Assembly: GCF_035982055.1 (NCBI RefSeq)
Contig: NZ_CP108427.1
Span: 4,711,001-4,775,000 of the forward strand
Source: Streptomyces sp. NBC_01288
Lineage (GTDB): Bacteria; Actinomycetota; Actinomycetes; Streptomycetales; Streptomycetaceae
Length of the DNA: 64,000 bases
Direction of reading: 5' to 3'
Of the stretch, positions 1-9,363 are shown piece after piece; within the stretch, counting starts at the first letter, position 1, and each line of letters starts with the position of its first letter. The notes beneath the pieces are model-generated. The model did no database searches. It had not been told where the DNA came from and worked only from the letters and a program-made list of their open reading frames with translations. Both the position numbers and the translations under genes were made by a program.

Positions 1-659
1 GATCCGAACAATCTCGCCGGGTGCGGACACATGCGGCTCAGCGGTACGGGGAGGCCTCAGGCGTGACAGGGGCGGCGAGGGGCCGGGGCGCCGTACGGCA
101 GGGCGATCGGCGGATACGGCGGGCACTCGGCGGCGTCATGGTCGGGCGTCCGTAGGCACGGTGGACGGCGCGAGGGACGAATCGGCGGCAGGCACAGTCG
201 ACGGCGCGAGGGACAGGTCGGCCACAGACACAGTCGACGGCGCGGCAGTCCGGCGGCCGAGGCACGGTCGGCAGACGCGAGCGGCCGGTCGGTCGGCAGA
301 CGCAGGCACCGACCGAGAACAACCGCCCGGCCGGGACCAACTCCCTTCCGGGAACTGCCAGTCGACCCGAGAGCAACAGGCCCGCTCCATCCTCGGGAAA
401 CGGTCGGCCGCCGACAACCGGTCGCCACCCATGCCGGTCAGCCGTCCGAAACCGCCCGCCGCCCTTCGCAAGCCAGCCGCCCCCAACCGACCGCCGCCCC
501 ACGCCAGCCGCCCTCAACCGACCGCCGCCCGGCGCCAGTCAGCCGTCCGCACCCGTTCGTCGCCTGCGCCGGTCAGCCACCGACGCCAGTCACCCCGGCA
601 CGCCGGTCAGCCGCCGGACACCAGTCACCCCGCCACGCCAGTCCGCCGCCGCACACCAG
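1..659. other. Gene-free, repeat-rich GC-rich stretch
   Basis: I see no convincing gene here. All open frames are low in complexity and overlap one another. The left part carries near-repeats of a block containing ACAGTCGACGGCGCG (around 195-245). The right part (about 430-650) is a run of degenerate units such as CCAGTCACCCC and GTCAGCCG. The stretch lies downstream of the minus-strand methyltransferase gene and is probably slipped or duplicated intergenic DNA. Confidence 0.5.
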
Positions 660-2180
660 TCACCCCACCGGCTCCAAGAACCCCTGCTCCACCAACAACC
701 GAATCTGCGCCGGCGTCCGGTCACGGAGCAGAACCGGGTCCTCGCCCACGAGTTGGGCGATGGCGTCCAGGATGCGCCCCGCGCTCAGCGTGCCGTCGCA
801 GACGCCGGCGAAGCCCGCGCCGACCATGTCGACCTTGGTCGCCCGGCGCATGCCGCGGTGCTGGCGGAGCACGACGTGCTCGGGGTCCTCGGCGCCGGGC
901 AGGCCGACCTGTTCCTGGATGATCTCGTCGGCCAGTCTGAAGTGGGCGGCGAGCAGGGCCGCGTCGTCATGGGCGCGCAGATAGTCGACCCGGTCGAAGT
1001 GCACGCGCACGGTGTCGCCGAGCGGCTGCTCGACCGGGTGCGGCCACTCCTCGACGGTGATCGAGGGTGCGTCGGAGTCCGTCCTGCGCAGGGTGATCCA
1101 GCCGAAGCCCACGGCCTTGACCTTGCGCGCCTCGAACTCGTCGAGCCACGCGTCGTAGAGCGCCTCGTACGCGGCCGTGTCGCCCTGGTGGTCGCCCGCG
1201 TCCCTGAGCCACAACTCGGCGTACTGCGTGACGTCCTGGACCTCGCGCTGCACGATCCAGGCGTCGCACCCGCGCGGCACCCAGGAGCGCAGCCGGTCCT
1301 GCCAGTCCTCCCCCTCCACGTGCTGCCAGTTGGCGAGGAACTGCGCGAATCCGCCCTCGCGCAGACGATCGCCCGCCTGCTGAACGAGCGACCGGCACAG
1401 ATCGTCCCCGCCCATCCCGCCGTCGCGGTAGGTCAGCCGGGCGCCCGGCGAGATCACGAACGGCGGGTTGGACACGATGAGTTCGTAGGTCTCGTCGTCC
1501 CGGACCGGCTCGAAGAGCGAGCCCTCGCGGAGGTCGGCGGCCGGCGCGCCGGACAGCGCGAGGGTGAGCGCGGTGATGCGCAGGGCACGGGGGTTGAGGT
1601 CGGTGGCCGTCACGCGCGTGGCGTGCCGGGCCGCGTGCAGCGCCTGGATGCCGGAACCGGTGCCGAGGTCGAGCGCGGCGGAGACCGGCATCCGTACGGT
1701 GATCCCCGCGAGCGTGGTGGACGCGCCGCCCACCCCCAGGACGACGCCCTCCTCACGGCTGCCGATCCCGCCGGCCCCGCCGACCGCGCATCCCAGGTCG
1801 GACACGATGAACCAGTCCTCGCCGTCGGGCCCGCCGTACGGCCGTACGTCCACGGTCGCGGCGACCTCGTCGGTGCCTACGGAGACCAGCCACCCGCTCT
1901 CCACGCACGCGGCGACGGGCAGGACGTCCGCCACGCGTGCGTGCGGCACGGGCTGCTGGAGCAGGAACAGCCGGACCAGCGTCTCCAGCGGGGTGTCGCC
2001 TCTGGTCGCCCGGAGGGCCGGCACGGTCTCGCTGCGGGCCAGCGCCGCGTACGCGGGGGCGCCGAGCAGGTCGAGCAGTCCGTCGGCGGTGAAGGCGGCG
2101 CCGAGCAGGGCGTCCCGGAGTCGGGCGGCGACCTCCGGGCGGTCGGATACGGGCAGGGTGGGCAGGGTGGAGTTACTCAC
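660..2180 (-). CDS. Class I SAM-dependent methyltransferase
   Basis: A 506-residue protein with a Rossmann-type methyltransferase domain in its middle. Motif I is LDLGTGSG, followed by the acidic strand end ATDLNPRAL and the catalytic-type motif IVSNPPF, as in methyltransferases that modify exocyclic or amide nitrogen (the RsmC/PrmC-like group). The N-terminal ~150 residues and C-terminal ~180 residues flank this domain and give no substrate clue. I chose GTG at 2180 (VSNSTLPTL) because the upstream in-frame residues are low in complexity. The same gene sits next to the lipoprotein and hppA in other Streptomyces. The target is unknown: it could be rRNA, tRNA or a protein. Confidence 0.8.
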   Translation of the reverse strand: MSNSTLPTLPVSDRPEVAARLRDALLGAAFTADGLLDLLGAPAYAALARSETVPALRATRGDTPLETLVRLFLLQQPVPHARVADVLPVAACVESGWLVSVGTDEVAATVDVRPYGGPDGEDWFIVSDLGCAVGGAGGIGSREEGVVLGVGGASTTLAGITVRMPVSAALDLGTGSGIQALHAARHATRVTATDLNPRALRITALTLALSGAPAADLREGSLFEPVRDDETYELIVSNPPFVISPGARLTYRDGGMGGDDLCRSLVQQAGDRLREGGFAQFLANWQHVEGEDWQDRLRSWVPRGCDAWIVQREVQDVTQYAELWLRDAGDHQGDTAAYEALYDAWLDEFEARKVKAVGFGWITLRRTDSDAPSITVEEWPHPVEQPLGDTVRVHFDRVDYLRAHDDAALLAAHFRLADEIIQEQVGLPGAEDPEHVVLRQHRGMRRATKVDMVGAGFAGVCDGTLSAGRILDAIAQLVGEDPVLLRDRTPAQIRLLVEQGFLEPVG

Positions 2181-2252
2181 ACCCCCATTGTGGCCGCTCC
2201 CACCGACAACCCGGGTGGCACCGACCGACAAGGCCCCCGCGCATGCGAAGGC

Positions 2253-2278
2253 CCCGGCACGCACGCGTACCGGGGCAT
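2253..2278. terminator. Hairpin terminator between lipoprotein and methyltransferase genes
   Basis: GCCCCGG and CCGGGGC arms with additional inner pairing (ACGC/GCGT) form a stem of about 12 bp with one mismatch. It lies just after the lipoprotein stop codon, so it probably ends that minus-strand transcript before the methyltransferase gene. Confidence 0.6.
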
Positions 2279-2317
2279 CTTTCAGCTACTGAAAGATCGC
2301 TGCCTACAGGGAATGCG

Positions 2318-2896
2318 TCAGGCCGCCGACGACGAAGCCACCGGAGTAGCCGTCTTGCAGGCCTCCTGCTTGGTCATCGCCTTGCCGACATCGCCCTCTT
2401 CGAGGGTCTTCAGGGCGTCGTTCCCGCTCGTGCTGAGCTTGTCCAGCGAGGTCGCGATGTCCTTGAGGCCGTCCGCGAACTTCGCCTGGTCCTTGGTGTT
2501 CAGCGCGTCCACCTGCCCCTTCAGGGTGGCGTACGACGTGGAGATGCCGTTGAGCTCCTTCACCGCGTCCTGCTGCTTCTTCGCGCCGTTGTCGACGTCC
2601 GGTGCCCCGGCGGTGTTCACGGCGGCCCCGATCGCCTTGTAGGCGTCGGACATGTCCTGGAAGGCCTGCGAGTCGGTCTTCTGGACCTCTTCGGGGGTGC
2701 TGTTGTCCGAGGTCTCCTTCTGGATCGCCGTGTTGGCGGCCTCGATCTTCTTCGCCTGCGGCTGCACCGCGACGCAGACCTGCTTGGCCCAGGCGTCCAG
2801 CTTGGCATCGCTGTCGTCGCCACTGCCGCCGCATCCCGACAGCGCCAGTACCAGTACCGCACCGCCGGACAGTGCGGCCGCGAGCTTCTTGTTCAC
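2318..2896 (-). CDS. Small secreted lipoprotein
   Basis: A 192-residue protein that begins VNKKLAAALSGG, runs through a hydrophobic stretch and reaches the lipobox LALSGC, so it is exported and lipid-anchored on the outer face of the membrane. The mature part is Lys/Gln/Asp-rich and probably all-helical, with two further Cys (VCVAV and QEACK) that could form a disulfide. GTG at 2896 is chosen because AGGGA lies 8 nt upstream; ATG at 2914 is the alternative. No enzymatic motif is visible. It is transcribed alone, between hppA and the methyltransferase. Its function is unknown. Confidence 0.75.
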   Translation of the reverse strand: MNKKLAAALSGGAVLVLALSGCGGSGDDSDAKLDAWAKQVCVAVQPQAKKIEAANTAIQKETSDNSTPEEVQKTDSQAFQDMSDAYKAIGAAVNTAGAPDVDNGAKKQQDAVKELNGISTSYATLKGQVDALNTKDQAKFADGLKDIATSLDKLSTSGNDALKTLEEGDVGKAMTKQEACKTATPVASSSAA

Positions 2897-3040
2897 CGGG
2901 TTGGTCCCTTCCATGGCTCTCGGCCCCGGAACATACACGGCGGACAGGCCGCACCTCCGGGCCTAAGGTCCGATAGAAGTCCTTTTGAAGCCATTTGCAC
3001 CAAGCGAGAGAAGGCTCACGACGAGGGCCTGAACACACAG

Positions 3041-3085
3041 AACGGGCGGGCGGCGCCCACAACTCGCGCCACCCGCCCGCCCGTT
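3041..3085. terminator. Terminator downstream of hppA
   Basis: AACGGGCGGGCGG pairs perfectly with CCGCCCGCCCGTT to give a 13-bp stem. It lies 34 bp after the hppA stop codon on the minus strand. Confidence 0.75.
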
Positions 3086-3118
3086 GAGCCGGACTTCGTA
3101 GAACCGCCTACGAACCGC

Positions 3119-5527
3119 CTACGAAACGACCGCCGGATCCGCCGACTTGGCCGTCCGGTCGGTGTCGTCGCCGTCGTCCCCCACGGCGATCCCGCGCCGC
3201 TTGGAGATGTACACCGAGACGGCGATCACGAGGAACGCGAGGACCGCGATCGCGATCCGCACCCCGGTGTTCTTGTCGTCGCCGTAGCTGAACTTGATGA
3301 CCGCGGGCGCGATGAGCAGCGCGACGAGGTTCATCACCTTCAGCAGCGGGTTGATGGCCGGACCCGCGGTGTCCTTGAACGGGTCGCCGACCGTGTCGCC
3401 GATCACCGTGGCGGCATGGGCCTCGCTGCCCTTGCCCCCGTGGTTGCCGTCCTCGACGAGTTTCTTCGCGTTGTCCCAGGCACCGCCCGAGTTCGCGAGG
3501 AAGACCGCCATCAGCGTGCCGGTGCCGATCGCGCCCGCCAGGAACGAGCCGAGCGCGCCGACGCCGAGCGTGAACCCGACCGCGATCGGCGTGAGCACGG
3601 CGAGCAGACCGGGCGTGGCCAGCTCGCGCAGCGCGTCCTTGGTGCAGATGTCGACGACGCGTCCGTACTCCGGTGTCTCGGTGTAGTCCATGATCCCGGG
3701 GTGCTCGCGGAACTGCCGCCGCACCTCGTAGACCACGGCCCCGGCGGACCGGGAGACCGCGTTGATCGCCAGCCCGGAGAAGAGGAAGACGACCGCTGCT
3801 CCGACGATGAGCCCGACCAGGTTGTTGGGCTGGGAGATGTCCATCATCAGGTTGAGTGGCGCGCCCGGTCCGGAGACCTTCTCGCCGACGTCGTTGGCGG
3901 CGGTGAGGATCGCGTCCCGGTACGACCCGAAGAGCGCCGACGCCGCCAGGACGGCGGTGGCGATGGCGATGCCCTTCGTGATGGCCTTGGTGGTGTTGCC
4001 CACCGCGTCCAGGTTGGTGAGCACCTGCGCGCCCGCGCCCTCGACGTCGCCGGACATCTCGGCGATGCCCTGCGCGTTGTCGGAGACCGGCCCGAAGGTG
4101 TCCATGGCGACGATCACACCGACCGTGGTGAGCAGACCGGTACCGGCCAGCGCCACCGCGAACAGCGCCAGCATGATCGAGGCGCCGCCGAGCAGGAACG
4201 CCCCGTAGACCGCGAGACCGATCAACAGGGCGGTGTAGACGGCCGATTCGAGGCCCAGCGAGATCCCGGCGAGGATGACGGTGGCCGGGCCGGTGAGCGA
4301 GGTCTTGCCGATGTCCATCACGGGACGGCGGTTGGTCTCGGTGAAGTAGCCGGTCAGCTGCTGGATCAGCGCGGCGAGCACGATGCCGATGGCCACGGCG
4401 ACGAGCGCGAGGATCCGCGGATCGCCGTCCTTGCCCTTGATCGCCGCGTCGGTGACTCCGTCGAGATCGCCGTACGACGACGGCAGATAGACGAAGACCG
4501 CGACCGCAACCAGCACGAGCGAGATCGCCGCGGAGATGAAGAACCCCCGGTTGATCGCGGACATGCCGCTGCGGTCGGTCCGGCGTGGCGCCACCGCGAA
4601 GATGCCGATCATGGCGGTGACCACCCCGATCGCCGGCACGAGCAGCGGGAAGGCGAGCCCGGAGTCGCCGAAGGCCGCCTTGCCGAGGATCAGCGCGGCG
4701 ACCAGCGTCACGGCGTACGACTCGAAGAGGTCGGCCGCCATGCCCGCGCAGTCGCCGACGTTGTCGCCCACGTTGTCGGCGATGGTCGCGGCGTTGCGCG
4801 GGTCGTCCTCCGGGATGCCCTTCTCGACCTTGCCGACCAGGTCGGCGCCGACGTCGGCGGCCTTGGTGAAGATGCCGCCGCCGACGCGCATGAACATGGC
4901 GATGAGGGCGGCACCGAGGCCGAATCCCTCCAACACCTTGGGCGCGTCGGCCGCGTACACCAGCACCACGCACGAGGCGCCCAGCAGACCGAGCCCCACC
5001 GTGAACATGCCGACGACGCCGCCCGTGCGGAAAGCGATCTTCATTGCTTTGTGCGAGACGGCGGTGAGATCCTTTTCGGGCTCACCTTCCGCCGGGGTCG
5101 CTTCCCGGGCCGCCGCGGCGACGCGGACATTACTGCGTACGGCGAGCCACATGCCGATATAGCCGGTGGTCGCCGAGAACACCGCGCCGATCAGGAAGAA
5201 GATCGATCGTCCGGCGCGCTGATTCCAGTCGTCCGCGGGAAGCAGCAGAAGCAGGAAGAAAACGATCACGGCGAATACGCCGACCGTGCGCAACTGCCGC
5301 CCCAGATAGGCGTTCGCGCCCTCCTGGATCGCCGTCGCGATCTTCTTCATGCTGTCCGTGCCCTCGCCGGCCGCGAGCACCTCGCGGACCAGGACGCCCG
5401 CGACCACGAGCGCTGCCAGCGCCACGAGGCCGATCACCATCACGAGGATGCGGTTGTCGTCGGTCAGAACTGCTGCTGCGAAGGTTGTGGGGTGGTCAAA
5501 CTGCTGAGGGGTAGAAAGCCCCGCCAT
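3119..5527 (-). CDS. hppA: Membrane-bound proton-translocating pyrophosphatase
   Basis: An 802-residue polytopic membrane protein with about 16 hydrophobic segments, the normal length for the H+-PPase family. It hydrolyses pyrophosphate and pumps protons across the cytoplasmic membrane. The pyrophosphate-binding signature is present (DVGADLVGKVEKG, followed by ADNVGDNVGDCAG), as is the C-terminal HAATVIGDTVGDPFKDTAG. GNTTKA carries Lys at the position that is Ala in K+-dependent enzymes, so it should be K+-independent. ATG at 5527 has AAGGAGG 4 nt upstream. The last residues (DDGDDTDRTAKSADPAVVS) are a hydrophilic tail. It is transcribed alone, with a terminator downstream. Confidence 0.95.
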   Translation of the reverse strand: MAGLSTPQQFDHPTTFAAAVLTDDNRILVMVIGLVALAALVVAGVLVREVLAAGEGTDSMKKIATAIQEGANAYLGRQLRTVGVFAVIVFFLLLLLPADDWNQRAGRSIFFLIGAVFSATTGYIGMWLAVRSNVRVAAAAREATPAEGEPEKDLTAVSHKAMKIAFRTGGVVGMFTVGLGLLGASCVVLVYAADAPKVLEGFGLGAALIAMFMRVGGGIFTKAADVGADLVGKVEKGIPEDDPRNAATIADNVGDNVGDCAGMAADLFESYAVTLVAALILGKAAFGDSGLAFPLLVPAIGVVTAMIGIFAVAPRRTDRSGMSAINRGFFISAAISLVLVAVAVFVYLPSSYGDLDGVTDAAIKGKDGDPRILALVAVAIGIVLAALIQQLTGYFTETNRRPVMDIGKTSLTGPATVILAGISLGLESAVYTALLIGLAVYGAFLLGGASIMLALFAVALAGTGLLTTVGVIVAMDTFGPVSDNAQGIAEMSGDVEGAGAQVLTNLDAVGNTTKAITKGIAIATAVLAASALFGSYRDAILTAANDVGEKVSGPGAPLNLMMDISQPNNLVGLIVGAAVVFLFSGLAINAVSRSAGAVVYEVRRQFREHPGIMDYTETPEYGRVVDICTKDALRELATPGLLAVLTPIAVGFTLGVGALGSFLAGAIGTGTLMAVFLANSGGAWDNAKKLVEDGNHGGKGSEAHAATVIGDTVGDPFKDTAGPAINPLLKVMNLVALLIAPAVIKFSYGDDKNTGVRIAIAVLAFLVIAVSVYISKRRGIAVGDDGDDTDRTAKSADPAVVS

Positions 5528-5787
5528 TCGTCCTCCTTGACGCCTGTGCTGAGCTCAAGATGTGGACGGATTGTAGGTACCGGAACCTGATCAAAACAGT
5601 GCGCGGCAAACGGAATTGGTCTTCGCATAGTAATGCCTTAAAAGCATTGATGCTTGATCAAATTATCGGGGCGCCGATCAAGGCGATGATCGGGACGTCG
5701 ATCCGTATTGATCGTGAATTGATTCACGAATTCTTTCGCACCGGGGAAGCCCTGCCGTCGCACCGTCGCGGAACTCGCCCGGAAATG

Positions 5788-5818
5788 CCGAAGGGCCCTG
5801 CTCAGCAGGGCCCTTCGG
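5788..5818. terminator. Terminator downstream of the anti-sigma factor gene
   Basis: CCGAAGGGCCCTGC and GCAGGGCCCTTCGG are perfect 14-bp arms with a 3-nt loop, 21 bp after the minus-strand anti-sigma stop codon. The 5,528-5,787 spacer between this hairpin and hppA is AT-rich with several GATCAA-type repeats and must hold the hppA promoter. I see no further gene there. Confidence 0.8.
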
Positions 5819-5838
5819 CTGTGGTGTGCGGCGCTTTC

Positions 5839-6276
5839 TCAGGAAAGCGCCGTGGCCGGCGGTGTCGTCGGCCAGGTCATACGGATCGTTCCGCCGTGCT
5901 CCCCCGCGGTGACCTCGACGTCGTCGACGAGCCCGCTGATGACAGCGAGACCCATCTCGTCCTCCTCGGTCTCCGCGTCCGGATCGTCGCCCAGGGACCC
6001 GGGCGCCTTGTCGCCGGGAGCCGAACGTGGTGCCTCATCGCCGACCTCGATGGAGAACTGCTTCTCCTCCTCGATCAGCAGCACCTTCACCGGGGCGGTG
6101 ATCCCACTGCTCTGATGCAGCCCGACGGCACGGGTACAGGCCTCACCTACGGCGAGTCTGACCTCGTCGAGTACGGCCTCGTCCACTCCGGCCCTGCGCG
6201 CCACCGCTGCCGCCACCAGTCGGGCGGTCCTGACGTGCTCGGGCAGCGCGCTGAAGCGGAGTTCAACGGTGGCCAT
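5839..6276 (-). CDS. RsbW-type anti-sigma factor, HATPase domain
   Basis: A 145-residue GHKL ATPase/kinase of the RsbW/SpoIIAB class. The N box is present in degenerate form (DEVRLAVGEACTRAV), and the later box MGLAVISGLVDDVEV matches the G1/G2 region. The middle (residues ~85-105) carries an acidic insert rich in Asp, Glu and Pro. It is the gene downstream of bldG on the same strand, 118 bp away. In Streptomyces the product is known as a partner of BldG, which it phosphorylates to control sigma factors. Start ATG at 6276. Confidence 0.85.
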   Translation of the reverse strand: MATVELRFSALPEHVRTARLVAAAVARRAGVDEAVLDEVRLAVGEACTRAVGLHQSSGITAPVKVLLIEEEKQFSIEVGDEAPRSAPGDKAPGSLGDDPDAETEEDEMGLAVISGLVDDVEVTAGEHGGTIRMTWPTTPPATALS

Positions 6277-6394
6277 GCATCCCCCTCGGGACTACGGGCG
6301 TGCTGTCGGAGGGCCGGGCCGCCGAAAGCCCGGTCCACCGGTCGTCTATACGGCCGATCGGGGAGCGGTCACACGCCGCTCCCGAAACGGTCGG

Positions 6395-6736
6395 TCAGTC
6401 GGTGGCCGCCACCGCTTCCTCGACCGAGGTGTGAATCGGGAACACCTTGGTGAGGCCGGTGATACGGAAGATCTTCAGAATGCGCTCCTGGTTGCAGACC
6501 AGGCGCAGCGAGCCCTCGTGGGCACGCACCCGCTTCAGGCCGCCGACCAGCACACCGAGCCCGGTGGAGTCGAGGAAGTCGACACCCTCCATGTCAACGA
6601 CGAGGTGGAAACTCCCGTCGTTCACCAGCTCGACCAGCTGTTCGCGCAACTTGGGCGCGGTATATACGTCGATTTCGCCACCGACCTCGACGACCGTACG
6701 ATCGCCGACGGTACGGGTCGACAGGGACAGGTCCAC
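6395..6736 (-). CDS. bldG: Anti-anti-sigma factor BldG
   Basis: A 113-residue STAS-domain protein that reads like S. coelicolor BldG along its whole length. The phosphorylatable serine is Ser57 in FLDSTGLG. BldG is required for aerial growth and antibiotic production, and acts by binding anti-sigma factors when unphosphorylated. The GTG start at 6736 is preceded by GGAGG. The gene is divergent from the helicase gene, with about 80 bp between the starts, so its promoter lies in 6,737-6,816. Confidence 0.93.
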
Positions 6737-6816
6737 GGATCCTCCAGCACCTTGCTATCGAGCGGTCATCCCATGGGACACCTCGGCAGAGCCCCCAGGA
6801 CGGTTCGCCAGCCGCG

Positions 6817-9363
6817 ATGGCATTCAATCACTTACCGCAGGGCGTGCACGACGCCTTGGCTCCATTGTCCGTCACGCCAGTGACACACTCGGTGCCGATG
6901 GCCAAGAATCAGCGAACCGATCGACCCTCGGCGGACCCCGTGTCCGGCCTCTCGCCGAGCACGGTTCTGGACCGGCTGGCGTCGGGACCGAGCCGGGCTT
7001 CGCGCATCACTCATACGGAGCACTTGCCCCCGCGCGAGGGCCGCCATGCCGTCTGGCCTGACCGGATTCGTGCGGAGGTGATCGCCACCGTCCAGGAAGC
7101 CGGTATCGAACACCCCTGGGCCCACCAGGCACAGGCCGCCGAGCACGCCCTCGACGGCGAGTCAGTGATCGTTGCCACAGGCACCGCCTCGGGCAAGTCG
7201 CTGGCTTATCTGGTATCGGTCCTCTCCGCGCTCCTCGACGGCTCCGAGGCGCCGAACGGCCGCGGTACCACCGCGCTCTACCTCGCGCCCACAAAAGCCC
7301 TGGCAGCGGACCAGCTCCGCTCCGTGAAGGAACTTTCACAACCGCTGGGCAATGCCGTCCGCCCGGCCGTGTACGACGGCGACACTCCGTTCGAAGAGCG
7401 CGAGTGGGTACGCCAGTACGCCAACTACGTCCTGACCAACCCCGACATGCTCCACCGCGGCATATTGCCCTCGCACCCGCGCTGGTCCTCCTTCCTGAAG
7501 TCCCTGAAGTACGTCGTCATCGACGAGTGCCACACCTACCGGGGCGTCTTCGGCTCCCACGTCGCCCAGGTGCTCCGCCGCCTGCGCCGCCTCTGCGCCC
7601 GCTACGGCTCCTCCCCCGTCTTCCTCCTCGCCTCCGCCACCGCCGCCGAGCCCTCGGTCGCCGCCCGCCGCCTCACCGGCCTCCCGGTGGTCGAGGTCGC
7701 CGACGACGCCTCGCCCCGCGGTGAACTGGTGTTCGCCCTCTGGGAACCCCCGCTCACCGAACTCCACGGCGAGAAGGGCGCACCCGTCCGCCGTACGGCC
7801 ACCGCCGAGACGGCCGACCTCCTCACCGACCTCGCCGTCCAGGGAGTCCGCTCGGTGGCCTTCGTACGGTCCCGGCGCGGCGCCGAGCTGATCGCGCTGA
7901 TCGCCCAGGAACGCCTCGCCGAGGTCGACCGCTCACTGGCCCGCCGGGTCGCCGCCTACCGCGGGGGCTACCTCCCCGAGGAACGCCGCGCCCTCGAACG
8001 CGCCCTCCACTCCGGCGAGTTGCTCGGCCTAGCCGCCACCACTGCCCTCGAACTCGGCATCGACGTCTCGGGCCTGGACGCCGTACTGATCGCCGGCTAC
8101 CCGGGCACCCGCGCCTCCCTCTGGCAACAGGCGGGCCGCGCCGGACGCTCCGGCCAGGGAGCGCTGGCCATCCTGGTCGCCCGCGACGACCCCCTGGACA
8201 CCTTCCTCGTCCACCACCCGGAGGCCCTGTTCGACCAGCCGGTGGAGTCCACGGTCCTGGACCCGGACAACCCCTACGTCCTGGCCCCCCACCTGTGCGC
8301 GGCGGCAGCCGAACTCCCGCTCACCGAAGAGGACCTGGACCTCTTCGGCCCGGCGACGGCGGACCTGCTGCCACAGTTGGAGACCGCGAAGCTGCTCCGC
8401 CGCCGGGCGAAGGCCTGGCACTGGACGCGCCGCGAACGGGCCGCCGACCTCACCGACATCCGCGGCGGGGGCGGAAACCCGGTCCAGATCGTCGAGAACG
8501 GCACGGGCCGCCTCCTGGGCACGGTCGACGAGGCCGCCTCCCACACGACCGTCCACGAAGGCGCGGTCCACCTCCACCAGGGCCGCACGTACCTCGTGCG
8601 TTCCCTGGACCTGGAGGACTCGGTAGCCCTGGTCGAGGAGGCCAACCCGCCCTACTCGACGGTCGCCCGCGACACCACGGCCATCTCCGTCCTGGAGACG
8701 GACATCGAAATCCCCTGGGGCCAGGGCCGGTTGTGCTACGGCTCCGTCGAAGTCACCAACCAGGTCGTCTCCTTCCTCCGCAGACGTGTCATCACCGGCG
8801 AAGTCCTGGGCGAGTCGAAACTCGACCTCCCCCCGCGCACCCTCCGCACCCGCGCCGTCTGGTGGACGGTCACGGAGGACCAGTTGGACGCGGCCCGCAT
8901 CAACCCCGAGATCCTCGGCGGCGCCCTCCACGCCGCCGAACACGCCTCCATCGGCATGCTCCCCCTCTTCGCCACCTGCGACCGCTGGGACATCGGCGGA
9001 GTCTCGGTCCCGCTCCACCCGGACACGCTGCTCCCCACGGTCTTCGTCTACGACGGCCACCCGGGCGGCGCGGGCTTCGCGGAACGCGCCTTCCACACGG
9101 CCCACGCCTGGCTCACCGCCACCCTCCAGGCCATCGCCTCCTGCGAATGCGACGCCGGCTGCCCGTCCTGCATCCAGTCCCCCAAGTGCGGCAACGGCAA
9201 CGATCCGTTGCACAAGCGGGGGGCTGTGCGGCTACTCAGGGAGCTGCTGCGGGAGGCACCGGAGGCGCAGGGCCCGCTGGAGGCGCAGGCACCTGTGGTG
9301 CCGGAGGCAGTGGTGCCAGGGGCGGTGGTGGTACCGGCCCCGCAGGTCCCGCCCGTGACCTGA
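6817..9363 (+). CDS. DEAD/DEAH-box helicase with C-terminal DUF1998 (MZB-type) zinc region
   Basis: An 848-residue superfamily 2 helicase. Walker A is GTASGKS (residues ~122-128), the Walker B motif is DECH (~236-239), motif III is SAT in LASATAAEPS, and motif VI is QQAGRAGRSG. The C-terminal third holds the Cys cluster CECDAGCPSCIQSPKCG typical of the DUF1998 or YprA/MrfA-like helicases, which are linked to DNA repair. The exact start is uncertain: ATG 6817 gives an N-terminus seen in relatives, but ATG 6898 (MAKNQ) is also possible. The C-terminal tail after RLLRELLREA is low-complexity Pro/Val/Ala and overlaps the opposing TadE-like gene by 128 bp. Confidence 0.85.
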   Translation: MAFNHLPQGVHDALAPLSVTPVTHSVPMAKNQRTDRPSADPVSGLSPSTVLDRLASGPSRASRITHTEHLPPREGRHAVWPDRIRAEVIATVQEAGIEHPWAHQAQAAEHALDGESVIVATGTASGKSLAYLVSVLSALLDGSEAPNGRGTTALYLAPTKALAADQLRSVKELSQPLGNAVRPAVYDGDTPFEEREWVRQYANYVLTNPDMLHRGILPSHPRWSSFLKSLKYVVIDECHTYRGVFGSHVAQVLRRLRRLCARYGSSPVFLLASATAAEPSVAARRLTGLPVVEVADDASPRGELVFALWEPPLTELHGEKGAPVRRTATAETADLLTDLAVQGVRSVAFVRSRRGAELIALIAQERLAEVDRSLARRVAAYRGGYLPEERRALERALHSGELLGLAATTALELGIDVSGLDAVLIAGYPGTRASLWQQAGRAGRSGQGALAILVARDDPLDTFLVHHPEALFDQPVESTVLDPDNPYVLAPHLCAAAAELPLTEEDLDLFGPATADLLPQLETAKLLRRRAKAWHWTRRERAADLTDIRGGGGNPVQIVENGTGRLLGTVDEAASHTTVHEGAVHLHQGRTYLVRSLDLEDSVALVEEANPPYSTVARDTTAISVLETDIEIPWGQGRLCYGSVEVTNQVVSFLRRRVITGEVLGESKLDLPPRTLRTRAVWWTVTEDQLDAARINPEILGGALHAAEHASIGMLPLFATCDRWDIGGVSVPLHPDTLLPTVFVYDGHPGGAGFAERAFHTAHAWLTATLQAIASCECDAGCPSCIQSPKCGNGNDPLHKRGAVRLLRELLREAPEAQGPLEAQAPVVPEAVVPGAVVVPAPQVPPVT

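Noticed and set aside
753..2642. Very long plus-strand open frames opposite the methyltransferase
   Set aside because: Shadow of a high-GC gene on the other strand; Arg/Gly/Asp-rich composition with no domain. The same applies to the long frames opposite hppA, the tad genes, acs and nth.
5528..5787. A riboswitch upstream of hppA
   Set aside because: Several GATCAA repeats suggested structure, but I could not match any known riboswitch consensus, and the AT-rich stretch is explained by a promoter.
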